Virus record (IMG/VR): IMGVR_UViG_3300044617_000607
Coordinates: 1-40,015 of that record
DNA length: 40,015 nt
Strand: one strand, 5' to 3'
Source of the DNA: a virus
Of this stretch, positions 26,065 to 34,005 are shown one piece after another (position 1 is the first letter of the stretch; each line of letters begins with the position of its first letter). Below the pieces are notes generated by a model. That model was given only the letters and a program-made list of their open reading frames with translations, was not told the DNA's origin and did not search any database. The position numbers were made by a program, and so were the translations under genes.

Positions 26065-28215
26065 TTATCTCCTCATCCCAATCATTACATTAGCAATCTG
26101 TGAAACAATGATTACTGGAATAATGACTTCTTGGGCCTTCTCTCTCTGATCGTCTGTCATATCCATACCTAATTCAGAGAAATTAGATAGGAGTTCTGTA
26201 ACATCCACTTCAAATACTGCTCCAAGTGGGTCTGCTAAGAATGCTTCTGTTTGTACTTCTGTTACTGCATCTGCTAATGTAAAGGGCATTGGTGTCTCCC
26301 CTGCAGTTTCTGCTCTGTCTGTGAACTCAACGAATGCTTCTGCAAGTGCTGGGTTAGACTTCATCTGCTCAGCAATCTGTGCAACTTCTGAAGGCTTGAT
26401 ACCAAGGTCTTCTGCAACCTCTTGTTTTGCTTCTTGTGTCAATGCTTTGAGTGTTTGACTTACTGCTGTAATCTGTTCAGGGGAAAGAGTAACTAACTTA
26501 TTATCCTTACTTGTAAGATTAGCAATAACTCCAGATAGATCTTCTGATGTACCAGTTCCCTTTTCAGGAATGAGGGCTGCTAAAATCTCATCAGTGATTT
26601 CTGTATCTGGCTCAGTCCAAGGGTTCTCTTCAGTTTCTGGATCTGGTCCAGGTTCTGGTGAAGGCTCTGGAGTAGGCTCTTCAGTAGGCTCTACAACTGG
26701 CTCTTCAGTTGGTTCTGGATCTGGTGTGACCTCTGGGGTAGGCTCAGGTGTAGGCTCATCCGTAGGGTCTACTGTAGGCTCTGGAGATGGCTCTGGAGTA
26801 GGGTCAGGTGTTGGTTCACCTGTTGGCTCATCAGTTGGGTCTGGTGAAGGCTCTTGGCTTGGTTCTTCAGTTGGCTCTTCAGTTGGTTCTGGAGAAGGTT
26901 CTGGTGTGGGTTCTGGGGTAGGCTGGTTGGCTGCAGCATTGGCTGCTGCTTGAGCAATAGCAGCATTAAGTTCTCTCTGTGCCTGCTCATAATAATATTC
27001 CCATGCATCATCTATTGCAAAATTCATATCTGCAATTGCTTGATCGTATGTTGCTATAGCATTATTTTTTGCAGTCAACTTGTTTGATGTATTTGTTACT
27101 GCAGAATTATGTGCATTAGTCTTAGTTGTTAATGTTTGATTATATGTAGTAAGTTTATTATTTTCCTGTGTATAAATAGTGGACTTATCATTGTATACTG
27201 CCAACTTATTATTATAATTTGTTTGTGCTGTAGCCCTTGCTGCAATTGCATCATCATATGCGTCTATCTGTGCTTGAGTTGGTCCTGATCCAGAAGAAAA
27301 TGTATTAAGATTACAACTAAAATTTTGTCCCCATACTCTTGGATTTCCAGCATAGTCACATCCTGCACCAGTCCATCCACCAGGAATTGCCCATCCAAGA
27401 TGATAGGATCCTGGGCCTCCACCGTTGTACCACCAGATTTCTACATTAAGTGTTTTGTCTTGGCTGACATCGTATACTGGAGAATATAGACTCCACTCTA
27501 CACCTTGTTCTACCCAGTTATCAACAGCAAGTTGTTCATCAACATACATTCTAAATCCATCATCTGTTTCACCAGCAAAATATGTTGATGTAAACCATGA
27601 TGGAACAGTTATTTTTCCAGTAAACTTAACTATAAAGTTTTCATACCTACCGCAAACTGGGAGATTCATAGAGTTTGAATTCCATATTCCATTGCATATA
27701 ACAGAGCCTGGAACTGCTACGTTTCCGTTTCTTAATAAGTTATATACAGTAAACTGAAGACCTTGTGCAGAAGCGGATTGAAGGTTTGATTGTGTGGTTT
27801 GAACATTTATATTTGCTATGTTAAGAGCATTTTGAGCATTATTTTTATCTGTAAGGGCATTATTTTTATTTTGAAGTGCTGTGCCCACTATGATTGTTTG
27901 ACTATCTACATTTGATTGAGCAAGGTTCTTTTCTTCTAAGGCTGTGGCTTCTGCTTCTACCGCATCTTCATGGGCATCGTAGGCATCATCTCTAAGTTCC
28001 ATCGCATTTGTGGCATAGGCAAACTTATTTTCTGCTATGTCTATAAGATCTATAAAGTCATCCTGATAAACTAAATTGCTTACTTTACTGTTAAGTTCTT
28101 GTATTTCTTGAGATGCAACAGTTAAAGGATCGTCAGAATGAGCCTCTGTAGGGGCTATTAGAAGCCAAGCAAAGGCAAGGGTAGAAACTGTAAATATACG
28201 CAAGAGTTTTTTCAA
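26065..28215 (-). CDS. Exported PA14-domain protein with Pro/Thr/Glu repeats
   Basis: A 716-residue protein starting at TTG behind AGAGGAGAG. Signal peptide (residues 1-25), a coiled coil (30-165), then a PA14-like carbohydrate-binding beta domain (FIVKFTGKITVPSW...ETDDGFRMYVD...IWWYNGGGPGSYHLGWAI). A second coiled coil follows, then a Pro/Glu-rich repeat (about 430-530) and a C-terminal domain ending in a hydrophobic stretch (EVIIPVIIVSQIANVMIG). It would be exported and span or stick to the wall; a host-surface or adhesion role is inferred. Confidence 0.7.
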   Translation of the reverse strand: MKKLLRIFTVSTLAFAWLLIAPTEAHSDDPLTVASQEIQELNSKVSNLVYQDDFIDLIDIAENKFAYATNAMELRDDAYDAHEDAVEAEATALEEKNLAQSNVDSQTIIVGTALQNKNNALTDKNNAQNALNIANINVQTTQSNLQSASAQGLQFTVYNLLRNGNVAVPGSVICNGIWNSNSMNLPVCGRYENFIVKFTGKITVPSWFTSTYFAGETDDGFRMYVDEQLAVDNWVEQGVEWSLYSPVYDVSQDKTLNVEIWWYNGGGPGSYHLGWAIPGGWTGAGCDYAGNPRVWGQNFSCNLNTFSSGSGPTQAQIDAYDDAIAARATAQTNYNNKLAVYNDKSTIYTQENNKLTTYNQTLTTKTNAHNSAVTNTSNKLTAKNNAIATYDQAIADMNFAIDDAWEYYYEQAQRELNAAIAQAAANAAANQPTPEPTPEPSPEPTEEPTEEPSQEPSPDPTDEPTGEPTPDPTPEPSPEPTVDPTDEPTPEPTPEVTPDPEPTEEPVVEPTEEPTPEPSPEPGPDPETEENPWTEPDTEITDEILAALIPEKGTGTSEDLSGVIANLTSKDNKLVTLSPEQITAVSQTLKALTQEAKQEVAEDLGIKPSEVAQIAEQMKSNPALAEAFVEFTDRAETAGETPMPFTLADAVTEVQTEAFLADPLGAVFEVDVTELLSNFSELGMDMTDDQREKAQEVIIPVIIVSQIANVMIGMRR
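26620..26927 (-). repeat. Coding repeat: P-x-P-E / P-T-E-E tetrapeptides
   Basis: About 100 codons encode short units such as PTPEP, PSPEP, PTEEP and PTDEP. The DNA is a run of GGCTCTGG/GGTTCTGG-like units, liable to slippage. In the other frame it looks like a Ser/Gly-rich ORF, which is a shadow. Such segments usually cross the peptidoglycan. Confidence 0.85.
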
Positions 28216-28237
28216 GTGGTGGACTCTCCTCTTGCCT

Positions 28238-28246
28238 ATTATATCA
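28238..28246 (-). promoter_or_regulatory. Extended -10 promoter of the PA14 gene
   Basis: TGATATAAT on the - strand (28246-28238) is followed by the leader with AGAGGAGAG before TTG 28215. It lies after the terminator of the upstream gene. Confidence 0.6.
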
Positions 28247-28267
28247 AATTATTCAATTAGACATGCA

Positions 28268-28301
28268 GACAAAAAGAAAGGGAGCCAGTTTCCTGACTCC
28301 C
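28268..28301 (-). terminator. Rho-independent terminator
   Basis: On the - strand GGGAGTCAG (28301-28293) pairs with CTGGCTCCC (28288-28280), with one G-T pair and a four-base loop, and is followed by TTTCTTTTTG. It ends the transcript of the alanine-rich surface-protein gene. Confidence 0.85.
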
Positions 28302-28318
28302 AAACTTTTAAGTATTGA

Positions 28319-29479
28319 TTACTTAACTAGAGTAACCTTAGCCTTTGGATTCTTTGCATTCCATTGGCGAGCCAACTTGTTGAAAGCATCCTTAAGTGAC
28401 TTGATTGCTGCAGCATTATCTGCTGTCAACTTAGCAATCTGTGCATCCTTAGCAGCAAGAGCAGCATCTGATGCTACCTTAGCAGCAGCAGCCTTATCTG
28501 TCTCTACCTTAACTGCTGCAGCAAGTGCTGCATCTGCAGCAACCTTTGCATCAGCAAGTGCCTTATCTGAAGCAGCCTTAGCAGCAACTGCATCTGCAGC
28601 AGCCTTTACAACTGCAGCATCTGCTACAGCCTTAGCAGCAATCGCTGCATCCTTTGCAGCCTTCTCAGCAGCAAGTTCTGATACTAGATCACGAACTGCG
28701 ATTTCTGCAAATGGTGCTAGTGTGCGAGCAGTTAGACCAACTACGTCAGCAGTTGATGCATCGCCAGCAGTTGTTGGAGCAAACATAATAAGTGAACGAT
28801 TTCCAGTTGCTGGAAGTGTTGCCTTAAATGTTGCTACTCCAAAGTCTGAAAGTGTAGCACCAGTTGTTGCTGTTGCTGTATCCATGACTGCTGTTGCAGC
28901 AAATACTGTTGCAGTAAGTGACTTACCAGAAACCTTGTTTCCAAATACGTCTGTTGCTGTAACTAGAATATCCTGCTTTGTGCCAGCAGCGCCAGTTGCA
29001 GGTGCTGATACTGTTAGGTTATTAATCTTACCAGGCTCACCCTGTACATAGTATGTGAAAGTAGTTCCTTGGTTAGTAACTGTAACTGTACCAATTGCTG
29101 TTGTCTTTGTGTAGACAAAAAATGTTGCAGTTGTTCCAGTACCTGTTGCGATTGTCAAAGATGATGATCCTGACGATGCTCCAATTGGTGCTGCATCTGA
29201 GTGTAGAGCAGACACGATTGTTGCGTTGGTTGCTGATACAGTAACTGCTGTTCCTGTGTCAACAGTTGCAACAAATCTAAGTGCATCTGTTGCATCAATC
29301 TTGTTGTCTGATGGTACTGGCAATGCAGCAGGTGTAGCAATAGCGGAATTTGTTGTATTTGCAGTTCCGTTTAGCGTTACAGCCACTGTCATTACGGCAG
29401 CACTTGCAGGTGTTGCTACGATTGTGCCCAAAGTCATGGCTGCAACCATGGCAAGAGCGATCTTCTTAAATGAATTCAT
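28319..29479 (-). CDS. Exported Ala-rich surface protein with Ig-like domains
   Basis: A 386-residue protein. Signal peptide FKKIALAMVAAMTLGTIVATPASA (cut near 27), then Thr/Ala/Val beta domains. One has the Ig-like pattern NLTVSAPATGAAGTKQDILVTATDVFGNKVSG (about residues 155-186). A long Ala-rich coiled coil (about 265-365) ends in the basic AKNPKAKVTLVK. It resembles actinobacterial surface-layer or adhesin proteins rather than phage virion proteins. The codon choice looks alanine-GCA heavy. The leader AACTAACAAGGAGAAA is shared with the protease gene. Confidence 0.75.
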   Translation of the reverse strand: MNSFKKIALAMVAAMTLGTIVATPASAAVMTVAVTLNGTANTTNSAIATPAALPVPSDNKIDATDALRFVATVDTGTAVTVSATNATIVSALHSDAAPIGASSGSSSLTIATGTGTTATFFVYTKTTAIGTVTVTNQGTTFTYYVQGEPGKINNLTVSAPATGAAGTKQDILVTATDVFGNKVSGKSLTATVFAATAVMDTATATTGATLSDFGVATFKATLPATGNRSLIMFAPTTAGDASTADVVGLTARTLAPFAEIAVRDLVSELAAEKAAKDAAIAAKAVADAAVVKAAADAVAAKAASDKALADAKVAADAALAAAVKVETDKAAAAKVASDAALAAKDAQIAKLTADNAAAIKSLKDAFNKLARQWNAKNPKAKVTLVK

Positions 29480-29501
29480 TCTTTCTCCTTGTTAGTTTTA
29501 T

Positions 29502-29517
29502 CTGATCCCACGATCAG
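29502..29517 (-). other. Small hairpin upstream of the surface-protein gene
   Basis: CTGATC-CCAC-GATCAG makes a perfect six-base stem four bases beyond the terminase stop and before AACTAACAAGGAG. It could protect the 5' end of a processed message. No T-run follows. Confidence 0.45.
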
Positions 29518-29521
29518 AATG

Positions 29522-31297
29522 TTAAATTAAGTTAAATCCGTCAAGAAAGTCCTTAACGTCGTCAGGCATTTCTCGATTATCTAATTTTACCATACCCTGC
29601 TCTCTTTCTGCAAGTCGTGCTGAAGAGGACCAAGTATGGACATCTATCTCAGTATTATTACTCTTTGGTGTATGAGAAATAGCACCAAATACAGCGCCCG
29701 TCACGGCATCTGCTAAGTCCTTAGACTTCTTTCTTGGGTGATCTACACGATTACCCTTCATAATTTTAAGTTCTGACATTTCCTCTAATAGTATAGGTAT
29801 TCTTGGAATAGCAACACGCTCTTCATAAATCATCATAGCAAGATCTTCATAGTGTTTCTTTGCTACAGATACAGTCTCAGTTCTAATTCCAACAGCCTGT
29901 AGTTCGTTCTGAATATCAAATGACTGCCAACGGTCAAATGAAACCATGCCAATATTAAACCCCTGTCTTCTTAAATTAATAATCCACTGCTTTACCTCAG
30001 ACAGATTTACTGGTCCCTCTGCTCTTGGCTCCCACCAGGCTACAGCATCTACTATTACGATAGGTGCTACTTGTTCATAGTCTTTAATTACCTGGATATT
30101 TACCCACTTATCTACGTGAGCAATTGCTACCGCACACTTATCGTGCTTTTGTGCAAGGTCAGCATGAATATAGTAGGTCTTATCTGGATCAGGCACAAAC
30201 GTTTCGTCAAACCTTCTAAATGAATCTAGTGGGTTTCTAGTGCTCATGCACTTTTCAACCTTATCAATTTGTTTAAAGAAAGCATCTGATGAGTATGTTG
30301 GCATGCAGGCAAAACGCATCATTGCATCTCCAAGGTCAGTAAAAAATGCTAACTTAAAGTCTTCTATCTTACGGGTAGGATTTACTTCCCATGTAGGTCT
30401 TTTGAATGCAAATACCCTTGGAATTTTATACTGAAGAATTGTATCTTCATCCCATGAAATTTCAAACTGGTTTCCTGGATCTGTATGTGGCAAATCTTCG
30501 TTCATAATAAAAGTATGTCTGCGTTCAATGGTTTCTTTTTCAGCAATCACTGACTCATATCGTTGAGAAATAAAGTCACCTTGATATCGTGGGAAAGAAA
30601 GCAAAACTACCTTGCCAAGGTCAGGGAAACGAGAATCTACTGTTCCACGAAATGCCTTATAGATATTATCAGCAGTCTTTCCTTGTTCGTTTCCAGTTCC
30701 AACCTCTGTTGCAAAACCAGAAATCTCATCAAGGACTGCCATTAAAAGGTTTAAACCCTCATGTGATTCTCTTTCTGAGTGTCCAGAGTAGACAGTAATT
30801 GACTTATCAAACTCAATTGAGTCTGCCTTTGCATTAAACTTTCCTGCAAACCATGGGGATCTTTCAATCTTAGTCTTAAATCCTTTAAAGAAAACGTTCT
30901 TAGCCTGCTGAGCGTTAACAGCAACGTTAATAATATCAATAGCATCTCCTGCAGGCTTACCAAAATAAATTGCTGGATCTTTAAGGCATAGAAGTTTATA
31001 TACTACATATGCACAGGCTACTGTTGAGATAAAGTCTTTACCGCTACCCTTGCCAAGTTGAAGGATTAGTTCGTTCTTTGTATATTTATTAAAATGACTT
31101 AAACCTTCTGCAGGCCCCATAATATCAATAAGATCTTCTTTACGATAGATCTGGCTCATAGCCTCAACAATTTCGTATTGAATATCAGATAAAAGTGGTT
31201 GACCAAGATAGTCAGGTGACTGGACAAATGTCTTTACGTCAACTGGTGTTTCAACAAAGTGATTCTCCTTTAATACTTCAAGAAAATCATTGAACAT
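29522..31297 (-). CDS. terL: Terminase large subunit
   Basis: About 591 residues. The ATPase half has a Walker A LGKGSGKDF (about residues 81-89) and Walker B LLMAVLDEIS (about 184-193). The RNase H-like nuclease half has YYIHADLAQKHDKCAVAIAH and a later D in MVSFDRWQS. It packages DNA into the head using ATP. The ATG 31297 is preferred; a TTG at 31306 is possible. It overlaps the small subunit gene by 11 bases. Downstream are exported-protein genes rather than portal. Confidence 0.92.
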   Translation of the reverse strand: MFNDFLEVLKENHFVETPVDVKTFVQSPDYLGQPLLSDIQYEIVEAMSQIYRKEDLIDIMGPAEGLSHFNKYTKNELILQLGKGSGKDFISTVACAYVVYKLLCLKDPAIYFGKPAGDAIDIINVAVNAQQAKNVFFKGFKTKIERSPWFAGKFNAKADSIEFDKSITVYSGHSERESHEGLNLLMAVLDEISGFATEVGTGNEQGKTADNIYKAFRGTVDSRFPDLGKVVLLSFPRYQGDFISQRYESVIAEKETIERRHTFIMNEDLPHTDPGNQFEISWDEDTILQYKIPRVFAFKRPTWEVNPTRKIEDFKLAFFTDLGDAMMRFACMPTYSSDAFFKQIDKVEKCMSTRNPLDSFRRFDETFVPDPDKTYYIHADLAQKHDKCAVAIAHVDKWVNIQVIKDYEQVAPIVIVDAVAWWEPRAEGPVNLSEVKQWIINLRRQGFNIGMVSFDRWQSFDIQNELQAVGIRTETVSVAKKHYEDLAMMIYEERVAIPRIPILLEEMSELKIMKGNRVDHPRKKSKDLADAVTGAVFGAISHTPKSNNTEIDVHTWSSSARLAEREQGMVKLDNREMPDDVKDFLDGFNLI

Positions 31298-31823
31298 CGT
31301 GGACAACAGTAATCACTTCTCCTTCTTTTGCAATAGCGGATAAGCGCTGCATAATAATATCTCTTACCTCTGGATGCTCTGAGGCGATATCTCTTAAGAT
31401 TCCTACAAGCACTTCTTGCTTTCTTTCAATCTCAATCATTTCTTCTGCAAGTTCTTTATTCTCAAGAAGTCCTGCTTTTTGTAGCATATCAATTCTTCTT
31501 GACTCAATATCTAATACTAATTTAATACCAGCAGTTTTTGCTGTAAGGTTTGTTGATAGACTTGCCTCATCAATAACTTCGTATGCTTTTGTGATTAACT
31601 TTGTATAGTGTGTATCTGCACCAACCAGGGCTTCCTTAGCACGAGCACGGATAGCATCATTAGCAGATGCCATAACCTTCCACTCATTAATTAATGAAAC
31701 AACACGGGTACGGGGAATATCTAACTCTTTAGAAATAACAGTTGGATCATTGCCCTTAAGGTATTCAGTAACTACTTGATTTACTTCATCAAGATGATTA
31801 ATTAATTCTGACTCAGTTGACAT
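31287..31823 (-). CDS. terS: Terminase small subunit-like DNA-binding protein
   Basis: A 178-residue protein with a helix-turn-helix near residues 28-50 (KGNDPTVISKELDIPRTRVVSLINEWK), then long helices (oligomerisation) up to the C-terminus. Position directly before the large terminase gene and the general layout are those of TerS, which recognises packaging DNA. Sequence match is by layout, not by a firm signature. Confidence 0.7.
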   Translation of the reverse strand: MSTESELINHLDEVNQVVTEYLKGNDPTVISKELDIPRTRVVSLINEWKVMASANDAIRARAKEALVGADTHYTKLITKAYEVIDEASLSTNLTAKTAGIKLVLDIESRRIDMLQKAGLLENKELAEEMIEIERKQEVLVGILRDIASEHPEVRDIIMQRLSAIAKEGEVITVVHDVQ

Positions 31824-32055
31824 ATTTTCCCTCTAATCTATTTATCTCATCTTTGATATAGAAGATTGCCTTTTCTAAATCTTGAATTGTCTTTGCTTCA
31901 TCTTTAAGTCCTGCTCTCCAAAGGTATTTAAAGGCATTTCCAATATTAAAATTACGATGACGAGTAATTTGTATGCACTCAACTCCAGATGGATCTGAAG
32001 TGTAATGTAGTGGATGATTTACTTGATCAACTGTAATATGAAGGTTGTCGCTCAT
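31813..32055 (-). CDS. DUF3310 (SaV-like) protein
   Basis: An 80-residue protein: VNHPLHYT......ECIQITRHRNFNIGNAFKYLWRAGLKDE....DLEKAIFYIKDEI is the DUF3310 pattern ('HY......ec.d.......f..Gna.KYl.R.g.K......DL.Ka..yl'). Function unknown, but such proteins are found near phage DNA metabolism genes. It overlaps both neighbours (11 and 4 bases). Confidence 0.88.
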   Translation of the reverse strand: MSDNLHITVDQVNHPLHYTSDPSGVECIQITRHRNFNIGNAFKYLWRAGLKDEAKTIQDLEKAIFYIKDEINRLEGKYVN

Positions 32056-32213
32056 TTAGTCACCTCTACATTTAATCTCTTAAAACAATTTAAACATGTT
32101 GTGTATGTTCTACCAGTAAACGGGCAAGACGATATTGAAGACTCATTGTGCTTACATAATATTCTTTGTGTAAGTGCCCTTCCAACATCTACAAAGTGCT
32201 TAATAACTCTCAT
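32052..32213 (-). CDS. Small zinc-ribbon protein
   Basis: A 53-residue protein: LCKHNESS...CPFTGRTYTTCLNCFKRLNVE contains C, H and two further C-x2-C-type Cys, a small zinc site. ATG 32213 with AGAGGA eight bases upstream is preferred to ATG 32219. ATGA overlap with the DUF3310 gene. Confidence 0.6.
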   Translation of the reverse strand: MRVIKHFVDVGRALTQRILCKHNESSISSCPFTGRTYTTCLNCFKRLNVEVTK

Positions 32214-32337
32214 CTTCATCTTCCTCTAGGTTCCAGTCAAATGCCTCTGGAATATTTTTTAATGCAACAATAGTATATGTTAGTCCTGCTGCAGCAGCCA
32301 ATGATAGTATAAATATAATCTTTTTTATCTTATTCAT
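32200..32337 (-). CDS. Tiny membrane protein
   Basis: A 45-residue protein: Lys-rich start, one membrane helix (IIFILSLAAAAGLTYTIVAL), and an acidic tail (LEEDEDESY). It overlaps both neighbours (14 and 4 bases). Role unknown. Confidence 0.55.
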   Translation of the reverse strand: MNKIKKIIFILSLAAAAGLTYTIVALKNIPEAFDWNLEEDEDESY

Positions 32338-32489
32338 CTTTTAGATTTCCTTAATCCAAATTTAGCAAGGTACACGTAGATAGTCTCAACACTGGCTCCG
32401 CACTCCTTTGCAATCTCTTCTGGAGTCTTTTTATCCATAAGATAGCGCTTACGCATATAGACTTCTGATGTATATAGTTTAGCAGGCAT
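32334..32489 (-). CDS. Small helix-turn-helix protein
   Basis: A 51-residue protein: YLMDKKTPEEIAKECGASVETIYVYLAKFGLRK is a clean helix-turn-helix of the resolvase/sigma region-4 sort. It may be a DNA-binding regulator for the replication genes. ATG 32489 (MPAKLYTSEV) is chosen; the long frame runs into the previous gene. ATGA overlap downstream. Confidence 0.7.
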   Translation of the reverse strand: MPAKLYTSEVYMRKRYLMDKKTPEEIAKECGASVETIYVYLAKFGLRKSKR

Positions 32490-32493
32490 GGCG

Positions 32494-33138
32494 TTATTTG
32501 TCAACCTCTGTGTCAATAACCTCATAGTCGTAGGCGTTTGAGTCTTCAAGCATCCACTTGTCATAACTTTCTACGTCCCACTTATTTGTATTAATGAGTC
32601 TTTGTATAACTAGATCATTTTTTGTTACAAATGAGGGTTCCTTTAGCCTTACCCGATTATTAGGCTGAATAGCAAAATTTCCATCATCTCTTTGAATTAC
32701 ATGTCCACATTTATGCTGCCCTGGATTTTCAGAGTATCCATCATCCAGTATATTTGTTTCTGGATTATGCCAGTCAATAGTAAATAAATATGTTCCAGGA
32801 ATGCTTGTTTTTGTTCTGTCAATGTATGACATTCTCATATTGCTTAAGTTCTCAAACTTTGTAACAGAAACGTATGGGCTAAAAGAATTCCACAAAACAA
32901 GATTATGAATTGGCTCTTCTGGAACTCCTGGCTTAGTGCAAAAGGCATTGATTGGCATTCGCCACCAAATTCCTCCATCTTCCATTAGAAAATGAAACAG
33001 TGGGCTTCTACTCTTAATGCTTGAAACACCAAATATAACGCATGGAAAATATTTGTCATGACTATCTTCTTGATCTCTTAAAAAGTTACCACGCACATAG
33101 CATTCAATTGGTGGTATGTTTGCATTTAACTCTGGCAT
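32494..33138 (-). CDS. Conserved phage protein of unknown function
   Basis: A 214-residue protein: ECYVRGNFLRDQEDSHDKYFPCVIFGVSSIKSRSPLFHFLMEDGGIWWRMPINAFC is a pattern I recall from several unrelated aquatic phages with no assigned role. The protein has many aromatic and Cys/His residues but no clear enzyme motif. Sits inside the DNA metabolism module between the HTH gene and the resolvase. Confidence 0.65.
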   Translation of the reverse strand: MPELNANIPPIECYVRGNFLRDQEDSHDKYFPCVIFGVSSIKSRSPLFHFLMEDGGIWWRMPINAFCTKPGVPEEPIHNLVLWNSFSPYVSVTKFENLSNMRMSYIDRTKTSIPGTYLFTIDWHNPETNILDDGYSENPGQHKCGHVIQRDDGNFAIQPNNRVRLKEPSFVTKNDLVIQRLINTNKWDVESYDKWMLEDSNAYDYEVIDTEVDK

Positions 33139-33728
33139 TACTTATTTTCCCCTATCGCTTTATCCCAATTTTTTACAGCCCAATGACCAATACCGCAAGC
33201 ATCTGCAACATCGTTGTCTGTAATTGTTCTGTCATAATTAATATTAATAAAATTAATAGTTCTTTCTTTGCGAAGCATTCTTTCATAAGCCTTATACCAA
33301 GATACAGATTTGCCAGGGTTTTGTGCACGAATAAGTAATTGCTCTTCTTTAGATATTTTTTTATTACCTATAAAGTTTTGCCAAGTAATTGGGGAAACTC
33401 TACCAATAACTTTAGTACCTGACTGTCCTGCTGAGCCAAGAATAGCCCCTTGTACTAGTGCAAGATCTGCAGCAGTCTTAGGGCTATTCATGAATACAGT
33501 GTGCTCAATAACTATTGCTTCAAACCCACCATATATATCAAAAAATGCTTTTACTTTTTTACCAGCATCCATAACTTTTTCATAAATGTTGCTTCCATCA
33601 AAATGAATCTTTCCAATACTGCTAAGGTCATTATCAACAAACAAAGCAAAAGCAAGACTATTAGTACTAGCATCAATAGCACAAATGGTTTTTGGCTGTG
33701 CCTCTGCTCCCCACTTAGTCTTGCTCAT
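33138..33728 (-). CDS. RuvC-like Holliday junction resolvase
   Basis: A 196-residue protein. AIDASTNSLAFALF (first Asp near residue 17), IVIEHT (Glu), SPKTAADLALVQGAIL, and ITDNDVADACGIGHWA (final Asp pair) are the RuvC/RNase H-fold metal residues. It would cut four-way junctions made during recombination and packaging. ATG 33728 is chosen over a TTG at 33734. Next to Cas4-like and RecA genes. Confidence 0.85.
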   Translation of the reverse strand: MSKTKWGAEAQPKTICAIDASTNSLAFALFVDNDLSSIGKIHFDGSNIYEKVMDAGKKVKAFFDIYGGFEAIVIEHTVFMNSPKTAADLALVQGAILGSAGQSGTKVIGRVSPITWQNFIGNKKISKEEQLLIRAQNPGKSVSWYKAYERMLRKERTINFININYDRTITDNDVADACGIGHWAVKNWDKAIGENK

Positions 33729-34005
33729 AATCAATAAACCCCTTTAACTCTTTTAACATTTTATCAACTGCTTTTTTACTAACATTACAGTTTGAGCAAA
33801 AGCCAGAGTCATTGTAGATGGAAAGTTCTTGATTACATCCACCAAGGCATAGCCTCTTTTTACCCTTACGCTTTTGCCTTTTGCTATAGTTATATCTTTC
33901 TACAATTTTTTCTTTTGTTGCAATATCTCTGCAGTTTTTGCTGCAGTAAATCTGATAAGTAACTTTAGGCGTAAACCCAGTATCACAAACCTTACATAGT
34001 TTCAC
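33715..34005 (-). CDS. Small zinc-finger protein
   Basis: A 96-residue basic protein: CKVCDTGFTPKVTYQIYCSKNCRD at the start and LCLGGCNQEL...GFCSNCNV later: two zinc sites. The first resembles the 'C..C...F.p....iYCs..C' fingers common near phage HNH and recombination genes. No nuclease residues are seen. Overlaps both neighbours (14 bases each). Confidence 0.7.
   Translation of the reverse strand: MKLCKVCDTGFTPKVTYQIYCSKNCRDIATKEKIVERYNYSKRQKRKGKKRLCLGGCNQELSIYNDSGFCSNCNVSKKAVDKMLKELKGFIDYEQD

Noticed and set aside
26570-26953. Ser/Gly-rich open frame on the + strand
   Set aside because: It is the antisense image of the Pro/Glu repeat of the exported protein on the - strand; no start context and no promoter.
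28263-29051. Long Ala/Ser-rich open frame on the + strand
   Set aside because: Shadow of the Ala-rich coiled coil on the - strand, a known effect of repetitive GCA codons; the terminator and signal peptide support the - strand gene.
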